Shown: piece after piece, positions 32,247 to 44,230 of the stretch
Layout of the letters: each line of letters starts with the position of its first letter
Numbering within the stretch: position 1 is the stretch's first letter
Notes under the pieces: generated by a model
Told to the model about the DNA's origin: nothing
Database searches by the model: none
What the model saw: only the letters and a program-made list of their open reading frames with translations
Origin: Cycas panzhihuaensis
Lineage: Eukaryota > Cycadophyta
Length of the DNA: 64,000 nt
Assembly (NCBI GenBank): GCA_023213395.1
Contig: CM041465.1
Coordinates: 59,093,741 to 59,157,740 of the forward strand
Direction: 5' to 3'
Made by a program: the position numbers and the translations under genes

Positions 32247-34135
32247 CCTTCATTGCATTGGATTGTGATCTTGTTATGGCAGATGCAATTTTTAAAAGTG
32301 GAGTTAAATGGATCTCAATTTTACAATGTTGAGGTCATAGCCTCCAATTGTGATTTTAATATGTGCAGGACCTCTAATGATGATGAATTGCATAACAATA
32401 TTAAAACTGAGATAATTTTTTCATACGGGGTCTATTTGGGGTCCATGACCACTAGCTTTGAAGCCAACAGAAAGCTCACACCATTGTGAAATTTGTAGGA
32501 CCTCTTTTAAAATTAATTTTTCTACCTTTCTAATAGGATTATCATTAGGTAAATAATAAAGAAATTCAACACTATTGGGAGTGAAAGTGAGGTAACTTCA
32601 AATTCATAGATCAGAATGATACTAGGAATCACCTCCAATCTAATCAGATCATTGTTGGCAGCTTCTACAATTATCCTTCTTCGATAGAAATAGCCAAATT
32701 TAGAGTTTCTTTCTTGCCAATTGTCAGTCATCATTAGTTAATTATGAATCTACATACCCATGACCTTCTTAAGTATACTGAGGTTGTTTGAACTTTGAGC
32801 CTCTCATTTGAAGTCTACAGTATCATAGAATCTTAATTAAAATTGTTGTGCTTGAGAGTCAGTGGGTTCCCGAGGTGAGGTATTTGCACCGATTCTGAGG
32901 TGGCCTCCAATCGTGCATTTACAAATTATGACTATAAGCAAAGCTACTCCCTATCACCACTGATGGATGCAAATGCCCCCATGGCCTCCCAAAGTGGTAC
33001 TTAATAAAAAATAAAGAAAATCTTAATACCAAAACTGTAGTGGGAAATAGATTCTGGAGATTGCAACCAATCTAAGTTGGGGGATTTTAGGTGATGAGGA
33101 ATAACAAGTGAATAAACATTGAAATCTGAAAGACTGACAGCTTTAGGCGTAAGAACTGAGAGTATCCCAAAGTGTATAGATGGATAAATTTTACGTATTG
33201 CAGTGTTGATGGTAATTTTATTACAAAAGTTTGTTCTCTTTTTCTTTGGCATTTTATATTTTAGCTTTACCATCACATTAATATTGAGCCCTAATGGTTT
33301 GACACTATTTGTTATATTATTTTAGTATAACCTCATGTTGTATATTGAGCTCTAGCTTCACCAATAGGCACCATCAGGGCACTTTGATGAGGAGTGTCAC
33401 TCAGGCTTTTCACTTATTCCCATTAATTAAAAAAAAAGAAAAGAAAAGAGAAATATAGAACTTGGTGGGACATGTTGCCATGTTGCACATCCTGGTAAGT
33501 GCGTTTGGTAGATATTGTAATGATTTTAATAGACTATCATGATTTTCTATGAGTTGCCATGTAGTAACACAAAAATATTATAACTGATAGTGACTATCAT
33601 GTTTCTCTACGAGTTGTTATATAGTGACACAGTGATATTATAGCTGGTAGGGTTTGCAATAGTTCAAGTTCTATTTCTTTGGCTTTAATACACTCAATTT
33701 GATGGAGCAGTAATTTGGTGTAAGTAGAGATGATACACTTGATCAACTCCTCAAAGTGGACTTACTTTCAACATAAAAAATGTTCAAAATACAACCATTG
33801 CCTATCGATGCTGCCAGACTTTATAGTTTGCACTAGTGGTTTATTTTATTTTGTGAGTATTTTTGCTATGCTAGTTAAATTTCCATGAATAGGCATATAG
33901 TCAATTATCAAAGTCTATTTGAATACACTTTTTAAATAAAAAGTTCTTGAGGTCATGCTAATAGGTATTAAAATCTTGCATTATTGTTACTAGGATTTTT
34001 TCAATTGGCAAAAGCTTTTGAAGTCAATTAGTGATTGTTTGTAAGTATTGTGTGTTGAATTTTATAAAATATTAAAATAATAATTTTTAAAAAAGTGTAT
34101 TGATATTTTATAATCATGGGAGTTAAACACAAAGG
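32247..34135. other. Unassigned 1.9 kb, no gene recognised
   Basis: Open stretches of 60-90 codons occur on both strands (for example 32253-32489 and 33001-33276), but none shows a known domain. Two features stand out: a 60-bp tandem duplication at 33532-33651 and an A-rich tract at 33429-33450. This may be host intergenic DNA or very old element remains. Confidence 0.5.
33532..33651. repeat. 60-bp tandem duplication
   Basis: Two consecutive units (33532-33591, 33592-33651) both start GACTATCATG and share GAGTTG and ATATTATA at the same offsets, with roughly one in five positions different. No coding context. Confidence 0.85.
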
Positions 34136-35386
34136 TGTTAAGACTTTTCAGCCTATATGAATAAAATAATACCCCACAATAAGAAGAATAAGTGAAGGAA
34201 CAGACAAGACTATGTTAAGTTGATAAAAATTCTTGTATGACATGTTAAGTTTTAGAAGATAAGACATTATAAAGGATTTGCATAAAGACAAGTTGGTTGA
34301 TGATAGAAAGTTATAGAAATGTTTTCTGAACATGGTTTCTTGAAGTTAGAAAATATGATAAGTTGTGAGAAAAGAATTGAATGTTTCCATAAGGAATATT
34401 CTTGCACAACTATCATTATCTCAAAAAAGCTTCATGCAAAAATGAGTGTCCACACATGAAGCATTAGTGCGGGGTATCTATATGTAGGAGGAGCTCAGCA
34501 TAGGATATGGTTAATGTGGGAATAGTCTCTCATGAACATGCTTCACTTTGATGACAAATACATCAAAAATTGAGTTTCACACAAGGTAAAACTGATGTGA
34601 GAACACTCACCATGGGAAGAGAAAAATGGTAGCCATGTGGGAAAAGGAAAGGAATATTTCATTTTGGTGGAGTCTTTTCCCACACATAAGTTATATTTGA
34701 GAGACATGTTTCCAAAAAGTTCAGTTAATGCAGGCAATGCTTGGGTGGGAATACTTGATGTAATAAAGAGAAATAATATAATTACTGCATCTCTTCTTCC
34801 ACATAAAATTACTTTTTGTTTGCCACATTCTTTTAAGAAAATGAGAATTCATGTGGGATAGAAATTTGTGGGATATGAAGGCATGCGTAAAAGTACTACT
34901 GGGCCCCACAACTTGACACTTAAAGAATTGAGTCTCATAGGATAACACTCAATGGAAGAAAGGTTGATGCAGGAGTTATGTATAACAATATAACTCCCTC
35001 GTAATGATCATTTCCATGTTAAGGTAGAATTTGATGGAACTCAAAATGAAAAGGAGACATCATGTGGGAATTTATCATACAGAAACATGTAATATAGGAC
35101 ACAAAGAATAAGAGAACGATACACCCATATTGATTGACAACAAGTAAAAAGTTACCATGTCACAAACCTCATACGTGAGATTTGACAACTAATAGTAAGG
35201 AGTAGAAATGACTTATAATCAACACTTGTGCCATTTTTGAAACAAAACCATGATAGATATTGATTAAAGACATCATTATATCTAGATCTTTTATGTAGTT
35301 TTCACCATTAGATTAGGCATCAAGATCAACCTATGAAGAGTACAAGATAATCAATGGTCTATAAAGAAAGTTTTTGTTGACACTTG
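34136..35386 (+). repeat. GYP5 5' LTR, first part
   Basis: It starts TGTTAAGACTTTTCAGCC, matching the 3' LTR start TGTCACCACTTTCTTGCC (58017). Alignment continues to the GYP6 insertion at 35386, where the 3' LTR reads on uninterrupted. The last five bases, ACTTG (35382-35386), are the left copy of the GYP6 target duplication. Confidence 0.85.
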
Positions 35387-38300
35387 TGGAATCGCGTTTA
35401 TGGGATGGTAACCACGCTTAGTTAGGATTAGGTTAATCAATTGAGGGCTTTGGAATCTAGGGTCAATCTGGCAAGTGAGAGAAATCATCCACACAGGGTG
35501 TCTGTGCATCAGAACGCAGGTTCAGGACCCACAAATGGCACACAACTCCCCTCTGGGTAACTCAGTTTTGGTTCTAAGGGTAGCATGAGTGAGGGATATC
35601 TTCGGTTTTCTGAGTAACCTCAAGATGTAAGTCTTTCTTCCCTTGGATGGCTAGAAGGGAAGGGCAAGACCAAACAAGGGAATGGATCCTCATAGAAAAT
35701 GGATGGATATGAATGGGATGTATTTGGATGAATGATGCATGAGGTACATGCTTGTAGGAATGGTGTTGGATAGCCACCTCACACGTGGGACCGACTCAAA
35801 GAAAGGGGATGTTAAGGCTGCCTAACTAGTGTAGGTGTGATGGGATTAGAAGAGGATGTCCTGGGGGGGAATCCTCTTCAGGCTAACCCACCCAAAGTGA
35901 GTTTGGGAGAGTAAGAGGTAACGACAGAAGAGGCTTATGCCATCTTATATATGTAGGGTTTGACCTTCTATGTGTGATGGTGAAGTAATGTGTATGTTGC
36001 TATGTTTGTTGTAAACAAGAGATAAGAACTATAAAATAATAACAAATACACTCTTGTTTACTCTCAAATGCAAAACTTCACTCTCTTTTTTATTTTTTAA
36101 TGGGGGAAAAGGGAGTAGAGGGGGCAAGCCAATCAAGTGCAATTGTGCATACAAAAGATGTGAGACCTAAAGGAAATTCATGTAATCAAGAAAGAAAGTG
36201 GAAGGATATAGTTCTTATCTCATGCTCTTCCTAGGAGTGTGAGCCTAGCATGCATATGCAAGTAGTAGATGCAAACTTGTTTCTTTTCTCTTTTTCTTTT
36301 TATGTTTCACCTATGCAAGCAAATAAGCTTAAAACAAAAAGGGAAAAGAGCTATGAAGAGAAGAGAACGATGTAGCTAGAGGACCATGCAGCTGAAATAA
36401 GAATGTTCTCTTATATCACACACACTCCCCTTTTCCTTTCCCAACACGTGGGCAGCATAGAGAAATGGTGTTAGGGCTTCTTTACCTTTCCTAAGCTAAA
36501 AGGAAAAGGTAAAAAAAAAAGAGGAAAAGACTATGCTAAAGACATAAATGACAAGGGAAAAGAATGAAGGAGATGTACCCAGATTGATGCATTTCTTTCT
36601 TCTTCATGAGCAGCATAGTGAAATTTGTAATTAAAGAGTACTCCCCCTTTCTCAAGGGGCTACTGGGATGCCAAGTATATATGTATATATGTGTATGCAA
36701 AGTGCACAAAATAATATAAGTGAAGTACTTCAATCAAAGTAAACTTCTATTTAGAAAACAATCTCCAACCTCCTCAATGCAAGTAAGACAAGATAAAAGG
36801 ATGGGGATGGTTAGCCTCAGAATGGCTAACCCTCTAATGCACAAACCTCCACACTATCCAAGCACATAAACAACAGATCTAGACAGTCTAATAGCAACAA
36901 AAAGTGTAGGAGATAGGTTGTACAAAGGTTGTAAATACTGTTGATGTTGCAAGGGCTACGATGTGCAATGTTTATAACTTAAGGCTAAGCCAACACCCAA
37001 AAGTGATGTATGATATGACTAAGGGCTAGAAACTCTATCCATGTAAGGCACCTAGGGCTAGAACTAGTGCAGTAAAGGGATGTGTACTAACGATGGCCTC
37101 TCTTCCAAGAGCTCTCTGGTAGCCCAAGGGGGGCACAAAAGAGGAGGATAAAAAGGGGAGAAGGGGGTTGCCCTTGAGGACCAGACCTTGTTGGATGCGG
37201 AACTCACCTTAGCTCCTTTCTCTTACCCTTTTAGGACCTCTCCTCATAGCCTCCTTGGAGAAACTAAGAGAGAGCGGGAAGGTAGGGAGGATAGACGAGG
37301 AAAAACGGAGGGGATGCCTCCTATATTTGATGGAAAACATGAGAAAATAGATGTACAAGGTATTCTAATCTCTTTTGAAAGAACTTAAAGGGAACAAAAT
37401 GAAATATAAATAGAATAGTACCTTCTATGGGTAGATTGGTAACAGATCTGCTTGAGAAAATGGAAGAGGAAGGTAGTCTTATGAGGTTTGTAGGTGGATT
37501 CCTGTATAGGCTATGAAACCTGGAGGATAACTTGGTGAAACCTAATGCTTGTGCATGGAAGTGAGTCTTGGAGCATGTCCTTGCATGGAGAAGCTTTGTC
37601 TTAGGCCTACTACCATGAATCTGAGCCGTAGAGGGAAGATCTTAGGCTGGGACATAAGTGTGATAGATGTTGTAAGGTGCTCTTGTAGAAAATCACTTGT
37701 GAAAGTGAAAGAGGAGAGGAGAAAAAATAGAGGAAGAGGAGGAAATGAGGTATTTCTTGGGTTTTATACTTAACTCTAGCTTAATTTGATAATTAAGGTT
37801 AGGCTAAGACTTGGGGTATGATTTAGCTATGTGGCAATTTCGTAAAAAATGTGATATTTTTCAGGGAAGATTTGAAAAAATGTTTTATGGCAGTCGCCCT
37901 ATGACAAACTTTGTGGTATTGCGATATTTGTTATAGTGCGGTGACAGAATAGAGAACAGAAGGAGAAGAGGCAGCTGGGAGCCCTAAATGAGGGTACCCT
38001 AGGCCTAGGAGGGCCTGACCCTCTGCCCAAGTGGCTAGGGATAGTCATAAGGAGGAGATGACCTAGACTAGATGAGGCACCAGAGAAATAGGGTTCCCAA
38101 GAAGCTAACAAATGGATAGGAAGATACTAATCATACTTAGCGAGGTGCTAAAAGCTGTGATGTGGAAATGGGGGTGTGAATAGATCATACAGGCTAGTTG
38201 GTACTTGAGACAATATGGAGGTGCATAGGAAGGTTGGGGAGTGTCATTGGGATACATGTCTCGCGATCGTCATAGGCTAGAATAACATCAAGCAATATGA

Positions 38301-38468
38301 TCAAGCAGTGGGTACAATGTAATCACTCAAATGTATTAATTAGACATGCAGTGAAAAATAGATGTTTTGATTTACCTTTCTAGAGAAGTGATAAAGGCAA
38401 AGGATAGAAGCATACTTGTACTTACCTGAGTCAACTTTCCAAAACCCATTTCCGGTAGCTGGGAAACA
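35387..38468 (-). repeat. GYP6 3' LTR (3082 bp)
   Basis: It runs, on the + strand, from TGGAATCGCG to GGGAAACA. On the minus strand a polypurine tract (CCAAGGGGGCAG, 38469-38480) abuts its start. A TATA-like ATATATAAGATGG reads on the minus strand at about 35942-35957, with the same motif near 47488 in the partner. That would place transcription start about 550 bp before the LTR end. No coding sequence. Confidence 0.94.
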
Positions 38469-38959
38469 CTGCCCCCTTGGTAGTAGAGTCTTGCTGCTTA
38501 GAGGTGTAATGTGACGGTGAATGCTGGCAACACAATGTTAGTGACATATATATATAAACATACATAACAATGGTACGAGCCAAGGGCAATGACGAGTGTC
38601 ATGGTGGAATGCATGGGCATACAGGCAAGGGCGAGATAACATAGGGGCTACCTATGTGTCACCGTATAGTCAACTGACAATGATGATAGATGAGGGGGAT
38701 GCCTCCATCATAAGAGTACGAGAAATAGAGTGGTGAGGACCACACATAGGATCAGACATATGTCATGGATAAGCTTTTATGTACAGAAAATAAGTTAATA
38801 CTAGTGGGAGTTATGTGCTAAAAAAAGGTGCTAAGAGTAGAGTAAGGAAATAAACCTAGTGGTCATCATAGTTTAACCTCATTAGTGACCAACTTTTAGA
38901 GGTACGAATGGATTGTAGTATGGAGGACAAGATGACCTAAGACTTAGGTGCCTGGGTGA

Positions 38960-39335
38960 CTGAACAAGCCTCTCAAGGAGGGTCACTAAGAAGAGGGATG
39001 TGAAGCTCAAGGACGAGGTGAACCAGGTTGTCCACTTTAGCGTTGAGAGTCTAAGGGATGGAGGAGATCTTACGAAGTATGGAGGAGAGGCTCCCAGGAG
39101 TAGAGGGTGAGAGGGATCGTATCCAGGCATGATACGATCAGCTGGTGGATCAAGTGACATCGAGGTTTTCACGAAGTAGGACACATACTCACACGATGGT
39201 GGCAAACCCGAGGAGGCCTTGAGATAAGGGGAGAGAGGCAGGGAGCTCCTAGAGGCACAGGAGGAGTCAAGGAGGTATGTGGTCCTTAAGAGAGGGATCA
39301 CATAGACTAAGAGAGGATGCACCATGAGAAGGAGA
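38960..39335 (+). pseudogene. Possible antisense ORF with coiled coil inside GYP6
   Basis: Between integrase and the 3' LTR the + strand, antisense to GYP6, holds broken frames with coiled-coil character: GMEEILRSMEERL and GERDRIQA near 39055-39130, and RELLEAQEESRRY near 39240-39280. The minus-strand frame 38882-39325 is open but Ser/Pro/Leu-rich without recognisable structure, so I read it as the shadow. Tat-group elements of angiosperms are known to carry additional ORFs at this place in either orientation. Three or four frameshifts or stops break it. Function unknown. Confidence 0.4.
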
Positions 39336-40030
39336 CCACTAGATAGTAGGAGGTGCTAGTTTTGATTTGGGAAAGCACTAGATCTCTAGGGAGTCACCAT
39401 ATGTTGCCACATGATTGTATTCCTCCATGCAAGGATTTTGGCTTCTCGCAGATGATGTACCATACCATTTGTATGATATGATACATTATGGTCTCTATGT
39501 ATATAGACAGGGCCATTGGTACCCCATTTGATATATGATGGCATGCGATGATACATGATGATGGATTATGTTGCTTTTGCTTTTATGTGTATGTTTGTGT
39601 ATATATGTGTGAGGGTGCATAGGTGCATGAGAAGCTATAGATCATGATGTTTTTGAGTTGATTACCATATGGTTTGTGTTTGAGGTTTGTTTGAGTTGCA
39701 CACACTTCCTTTCATGCAGGGCCACATCCCTAGTGGGCGTACACACAATCACCATGAGTAGCAGTGATAGGTATATGCAGGGCTTGGAGATAGGGGAGCC
39801 ATATATGTCCATGTAGGAGCATAGTGAAATATGCAAAGGAAGCACTAGCAAAAAAAGGAGTAACGATACTTGAGTATGCCATCTTAATTTAGGAGTGTTT
39901 TCAGGGTCAGGTGCGACAGGGATAACATACCCAATTAGGAGGATGGGGCCCCCAAAGAAAGGGGAACAAGGGGTTCCATGGGAGGAACCCAAAAGGAACA
40001 AGAAGGCTCATTTTGGAGCACAAAGAGAGA
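39336..40030. other. GYP6 spacer, no gene seen
   Basis: AT- and GT-rich sequence with several ATGATAC and TATGTGTATG-like short repeats (39455-39610). No domain seen in any frame. It lies between the end of integrase and the antisense ORF candidate. Confidence 0.5.
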
Positions 40031-41100
40031 AGAGGTCATGCATAAAATTTCTTTAGGAATTTCCCATTAATGGCCTTCTCAAACTCAAGACTTTCTAAGG
40101 TGGCAATCTTGTAAGTGTCATTATCGAGACTCTCGAGAACGATGAAGGGGCCAGCCTATTTACATCTGAACTTAGATAGGCGGTCATGGAGATATTTCAA
40201 TTTGAGGATGTGGTCCCTGAGATGTAAAGGGCAGGAACGAAGGTATTTGTCATATGTCCTTTGTGCCCTAGCCTTAGAAGCGAGATTCGCTTGGTAGTTG
40301 GTCAAGTGCCTCTCGTCTAAGGCCTCGAGGTCTAAGAGGTGAGCCTGGTAGATAGAATCCTCATCGACGAGACCTCAAAGAGAGACTTGTAAGGAAGGAA
40401 TCTTCACTTCTAATGGGAGAATCACCTTTGTTCCATATACTAAAGAAAAAGGGGTCATTCCCGTAGCTGTATGGATAGACGTGCGATATGCCCATGGAGC
40501 AGAAGGGAGCTATAGATGTCAATCTCTTTGAGATTGGGCTACGATTTTCTTTAAAATGTTTATAGTGGTTTTGTTGAATGAATCAACTTGGCCATTGGCT
40601 TGGGGGTAATAGGGAGAGGAGGTTTTATGAGAAATTTTAAATTTCTCACAGAGTTCATCCATCTCCTTATTATAGAAAAGAGTTCCATTGTCTATGATCA
40701 AGACATCAGGGACTCCAAAATGACAGATGATGTGCTGGTAGACGAAGGTGACTATTGTCTTACCAGGAGTAGTGGTCAAGGGGACTGCTTCAGCCCATTT
40801 AGTGAAGTACTCCATAACAGTCAAGATGAACTTGTGCTACGATGAAGAGGATGAGGATATGGCTCCAATAAGGTTAAACCCCCATGGGAAGAAGGGCCAT
40901 GGAGATATGATGGGATGGAGGGCCTCTGAAGGCAAGTCAGTAATGTTAACGTGCTCCTGGCACCACTGACATCTCAAGGCATAAGCATGAGAATCCTTAA
41001 AGAGGGACAGCTAGTAATACCCCATATGAAGGATCCTTTGGGCCATGGATTGGCCCCCAAAGTGACCTCTGCAAATGCCATTGTGGCATTCACGAAGTAT
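40030..41100 (-). pseudogene. GYP6 integrase
   Basis: From right to left: a zinc region near 41010-40950 (ALRCQWCQEH) and a core start near 40880 reading WGFNLIG, where the usual WGIDLIG has the first catalytic Asp; here it is Asn. The open piece 40519-40824 follows with EYFTKWAEAVPL and LIIDNGTLFYN (second Asp kept). YYPQANGQVDSFNKT has Asp where Glu is catalytic. The C-terminal part continues to about 40060 with AGPFIVLESLDNDTYK. Two of three catalytic acids are changed, so it would not be active even without stops. Confidence 0.9.
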
Positions 41101-42740
41101 TTAGTTCACTTCGTCAGGGTTGACGTAGTGAAGAAGGATCCCATCGAAGGATCTCTTGTACAACACTTTACCCATGAGAAAGTATTGCATGGTAATAGCC
41201 CAAATACGAGACCTAACTTTGTTACTAGCTTCAGGGTGATACTACTGCTGGGTAAGGTATTGTACAATGTCTCTATACCACTCATTGTCAATAAGTGGAT
41301 GGGGAGGAGAATCTTGAATGGCTAAGATAGGCTCGTCAGGCAAAGAATCATCAATGGGAACATCAAAAGGGTTCAGGATGGGGGTATCGGTGAGTTGCTC
41401 AATGACCACTATCCCTTTCTTTAACTTCCTGTTAATGATTTAGAGGTTAAATTTCTAAAGGAGGATGACCCACTTACCAGTCCTACCTGTCAAGTCAGGT
41501 CAGGTGAGTAAATATCTTAGGGGATCAAATTGGATGATCATCCGAGTAGTATTCCCAAGTAAGTAGTACCTAAACTTCTTAGTAGCATGTATCAAGGAGA
41601 GACACTCCTTCTTGGTGGGGGAGTAGTTAAAGTTCAGCAGCCACGAGAGTGCAACTTATGAAGTAAATGGCCCTTTTGGTTCCTGAATCATCTTCTTGGG
41701 ATAACATAGTGCCCAAAGACTCATTGGTAATCGAAGTATAGAGAACGGATGACCGGTCAAAGAGAGGGGGCACCGATGTTGGGGCAGAAGTGAGGGCTTC
41801 CTTGAGTTCTTTGAAGGCTTGCTGGACCTCTAAAGACCAAATAAATGGGCCTCCCTTCTTTAGTAGGTTAGTAAGAGGTTTGGCATTTATGGCAAAATTC
41901 ACTAAGAAATACTTAAGAAATTTGAGCCTACCTAAGAACGACTTGATTTTTCATTGGGTTTTAAGAGGTGGCATGTCAAGGATGGCCTTGACTTTGTCGG
42001 GGTTGATTTGGATTCCTTGTTTTGACACAAGGAAACTAAGGAGTTTGTTAGCTGTCATGATAAACACGCATTTAAGAGGGTTGAGGCTTACATGGTATTT
42101 ACAATATCATGTGAAGATGGCTCGTAAATCAGAAGGATAATGGGCTCTAATGTGTGACAGACCCATCATATCATCCATGAAAACCTCTAAAGATTTGTTA
42201 ATAAGGTCATGAAAAATGAATTGCATTGCCCTTTGATAGGTGGCCCCTACATTCTTTAGCCCAAAGGGTATTGCCTTATAGATGAATATGCCCCACATGA
42301 TAGTGAAGGCTGTCTTATGACAGTCTTCGGGAGAAATCTGGATTTGGTTGTAGCCTGAGAAGCCATCCATCAAGGACATGACTTTAAAAGTAGTGCTTTG
42401 ATCAATGATTTGATTGATGAAGGGAAGTGGGAAGTTGTCCTTGGGACACACATTGTTGATGTCTTAGAAATCAACACATATCCTAATTATCTTGTTCTTT
42501 TTGGCAACAGGGATAATATTAGATACCCACTTAGGGTAGTCGATAGAAGTGATTAACCCCATGTTTAGGAGTTTTTTAACTTCTATCTTGACAGTAGCTG
42601 AAAGGTTGGGGTGAAGAGGACACTACTTTTGGTGCATGGGATGAGTACTTGGGATAGTGGTGAGTTTATGGGTAACGATCAAAGGGTTAATCCCCTTTAT
42701 ATTAGAATAGTCCCATGTGAAGACGTCTCAAAATTCTTAG
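41101..42740 (-). pseudogene. GYP6 reverse transcriptase and RNase H
   Basis: RT begins near 42740 (DVFTWDYSNIKGINP). The open piece 42107-42451 contains DNFPLPFINQIID, MSLMDGFSGYNQIQISPED and a FGLKNVGATYQRAM motif, all typical of plant gypsy RT. The active site is FMDD at 42170-42181 instead of the common YIDD. RNase H follows at about 41910-41450, best piece 41627-41902 (KGGPFIWSLEVQQAF). Few stops are present. An additional RNase H domain, expected in many Tat elements between RNase H and integrase, was not clearly seen at 41100-41450. Confidence 0.9.
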
Positions 42741-44230
42741 AATAGAAGGGTGTACTCCTTCATTTCGTTAGGAGAGCATTCCACTCGCACTTTAATGACC
42801 TTACCTAGGGCAAGGATTATATCCTTAGTTGCCCCCATGCATATGGCATTCCCCTCCTCGAAGTAGAGGGGGGCTTGGTCAATGGGAAGGGGCAGAATAA
42901 GAGACAAATTTGGGTCAGTGAGGGAAGACCTAATAGCGAGGACCTTCTAGTGACCAAGCCTATGGTGACTAGAAGGGAGATTAGATATAGAGCCTACTAA
43001 ATGATCAAGCAAAGCCTCACCATCCTTAAAGTAGTCCACCCCATGGATGACCATACCTTGAGAAGATGAGGAGAGAGGGGAAGTAGAGGCAGTAGGATTG
43101 TGGCAATTGACACACCACTCGACATACCTAGAGGACTCTCCAGAAGAGTAGGAAAGAGTTCTCCTGTGAGGAATAACAGGAGGCTTCCCAGCTTCATTAT
43201 CCACAGGGCACGATGAAGAGGGAGATATAAGAATCACCTAATCGACATGAGAAATAACATGAGACACAAAGGAAGAGTTAGTTTCTTCAATGATGGGAGT
43301 TCCAGATCAGGACCTGAAATGAAGGGAGTGCCCTCTACTTGTGCTTAGGAGAGAGATGGGATGAGGGAAATCCTCATCCTCACCATCAGACTCATCGTCG
43401 TTAAGTATGGCGAGATACCCATAGCTTCCAACACTAATAGGGGCAAAGCGTGTGAGGTTGGAAGAAGAAGATGAAGGGTCTTCTTCCGAGGGGGATGGAT
43501 TAGGGATGTCGATGGAGCAAGTGGAAGCATAGGTAGAAAAGTCATTGTCACCTTTTACTTGACCATAAACCGCTTGACGAGGTTGGCAAAGTTGCTTAGC
43601 AGGAGGAGGCTCTTGAGAGACAACCCTCATTTGCCCCTCATGGATAAATTTAAGTTGTCCTTACCAGGATGAGCATATGACTCCCATTTAGTTGAGCCAT
43701 GGGCATCCTAATAGAAAATTATAGTCGATGTCGACGTCAAGAACTATAATATCAGTGAGGACAGTCTTGTCCTCAAGAGTAAAGGGGATAGACACCGATC
43801 CTAAGGGTGTCTTTTCACTACCATCATAGCCTTGACATCGCTATGGAACCAACTCCAGGGTTGATATGCTAAGCTCTTACATAATATGCAAGGGCATGGC
43901 ATTAACGGAAGAACCATTGTCAACAATGGTTCTTCATAAAGTACAATTGGGAGTATCAATGGTTATGGTGAAGGGGAAATGCCATTGGTACTTCCATTCA
44001 TTGGCAGGAGGAAGGTCCTTAAGATCAAAAGAGATAACAGATTTACGACTTGGGGTAACACCTAAGGCATGGACGGATGTGTCACTCAATCCTAAGGCTT
44101 CCAGGAGAAGTATACACTATTTGAGGTAGCTCCTTAAGATGTCCACTATAGACATTCCAGCAGCCATGGTATGAAGCTCGTTAACAACAGAGAAAGGCTT
44201 CTCCTTTACGATAGGTTAGGGAAGAGCCCT
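42741..44230 (-). pseudogene. GYP6 protease and linker
   Basis: The active site reads TIVDNGSSVNAMPL at about 43930-43885, with Asp-Asn-Gly. Around it are LKDLPPANEWKYQWHFPF (near 44010) and FLLGCPWLN (near 43710), matching the flap and end of plant gypsy proteases. The linker (42947-43630) is Ser/Pro-rich and open for long distances. It includes VFTWDYSN just before RT. One frame is kept over most of the region. Confidence 0.85.

Noticed and set aside
35940-36740. Short open frames in the GYP6 LTR
   Set aside because: The partner LTR does not keep the same frames, and there is no domain similarity.
38882-39325. 147-codon open frame on the minus strand
   Set aside because: Ser/Pro/Leu-rich without recognisable structure. 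The complementary strand shows coiled-coil-like frames, so this looks like the shadow of a decayed antisense ORF.
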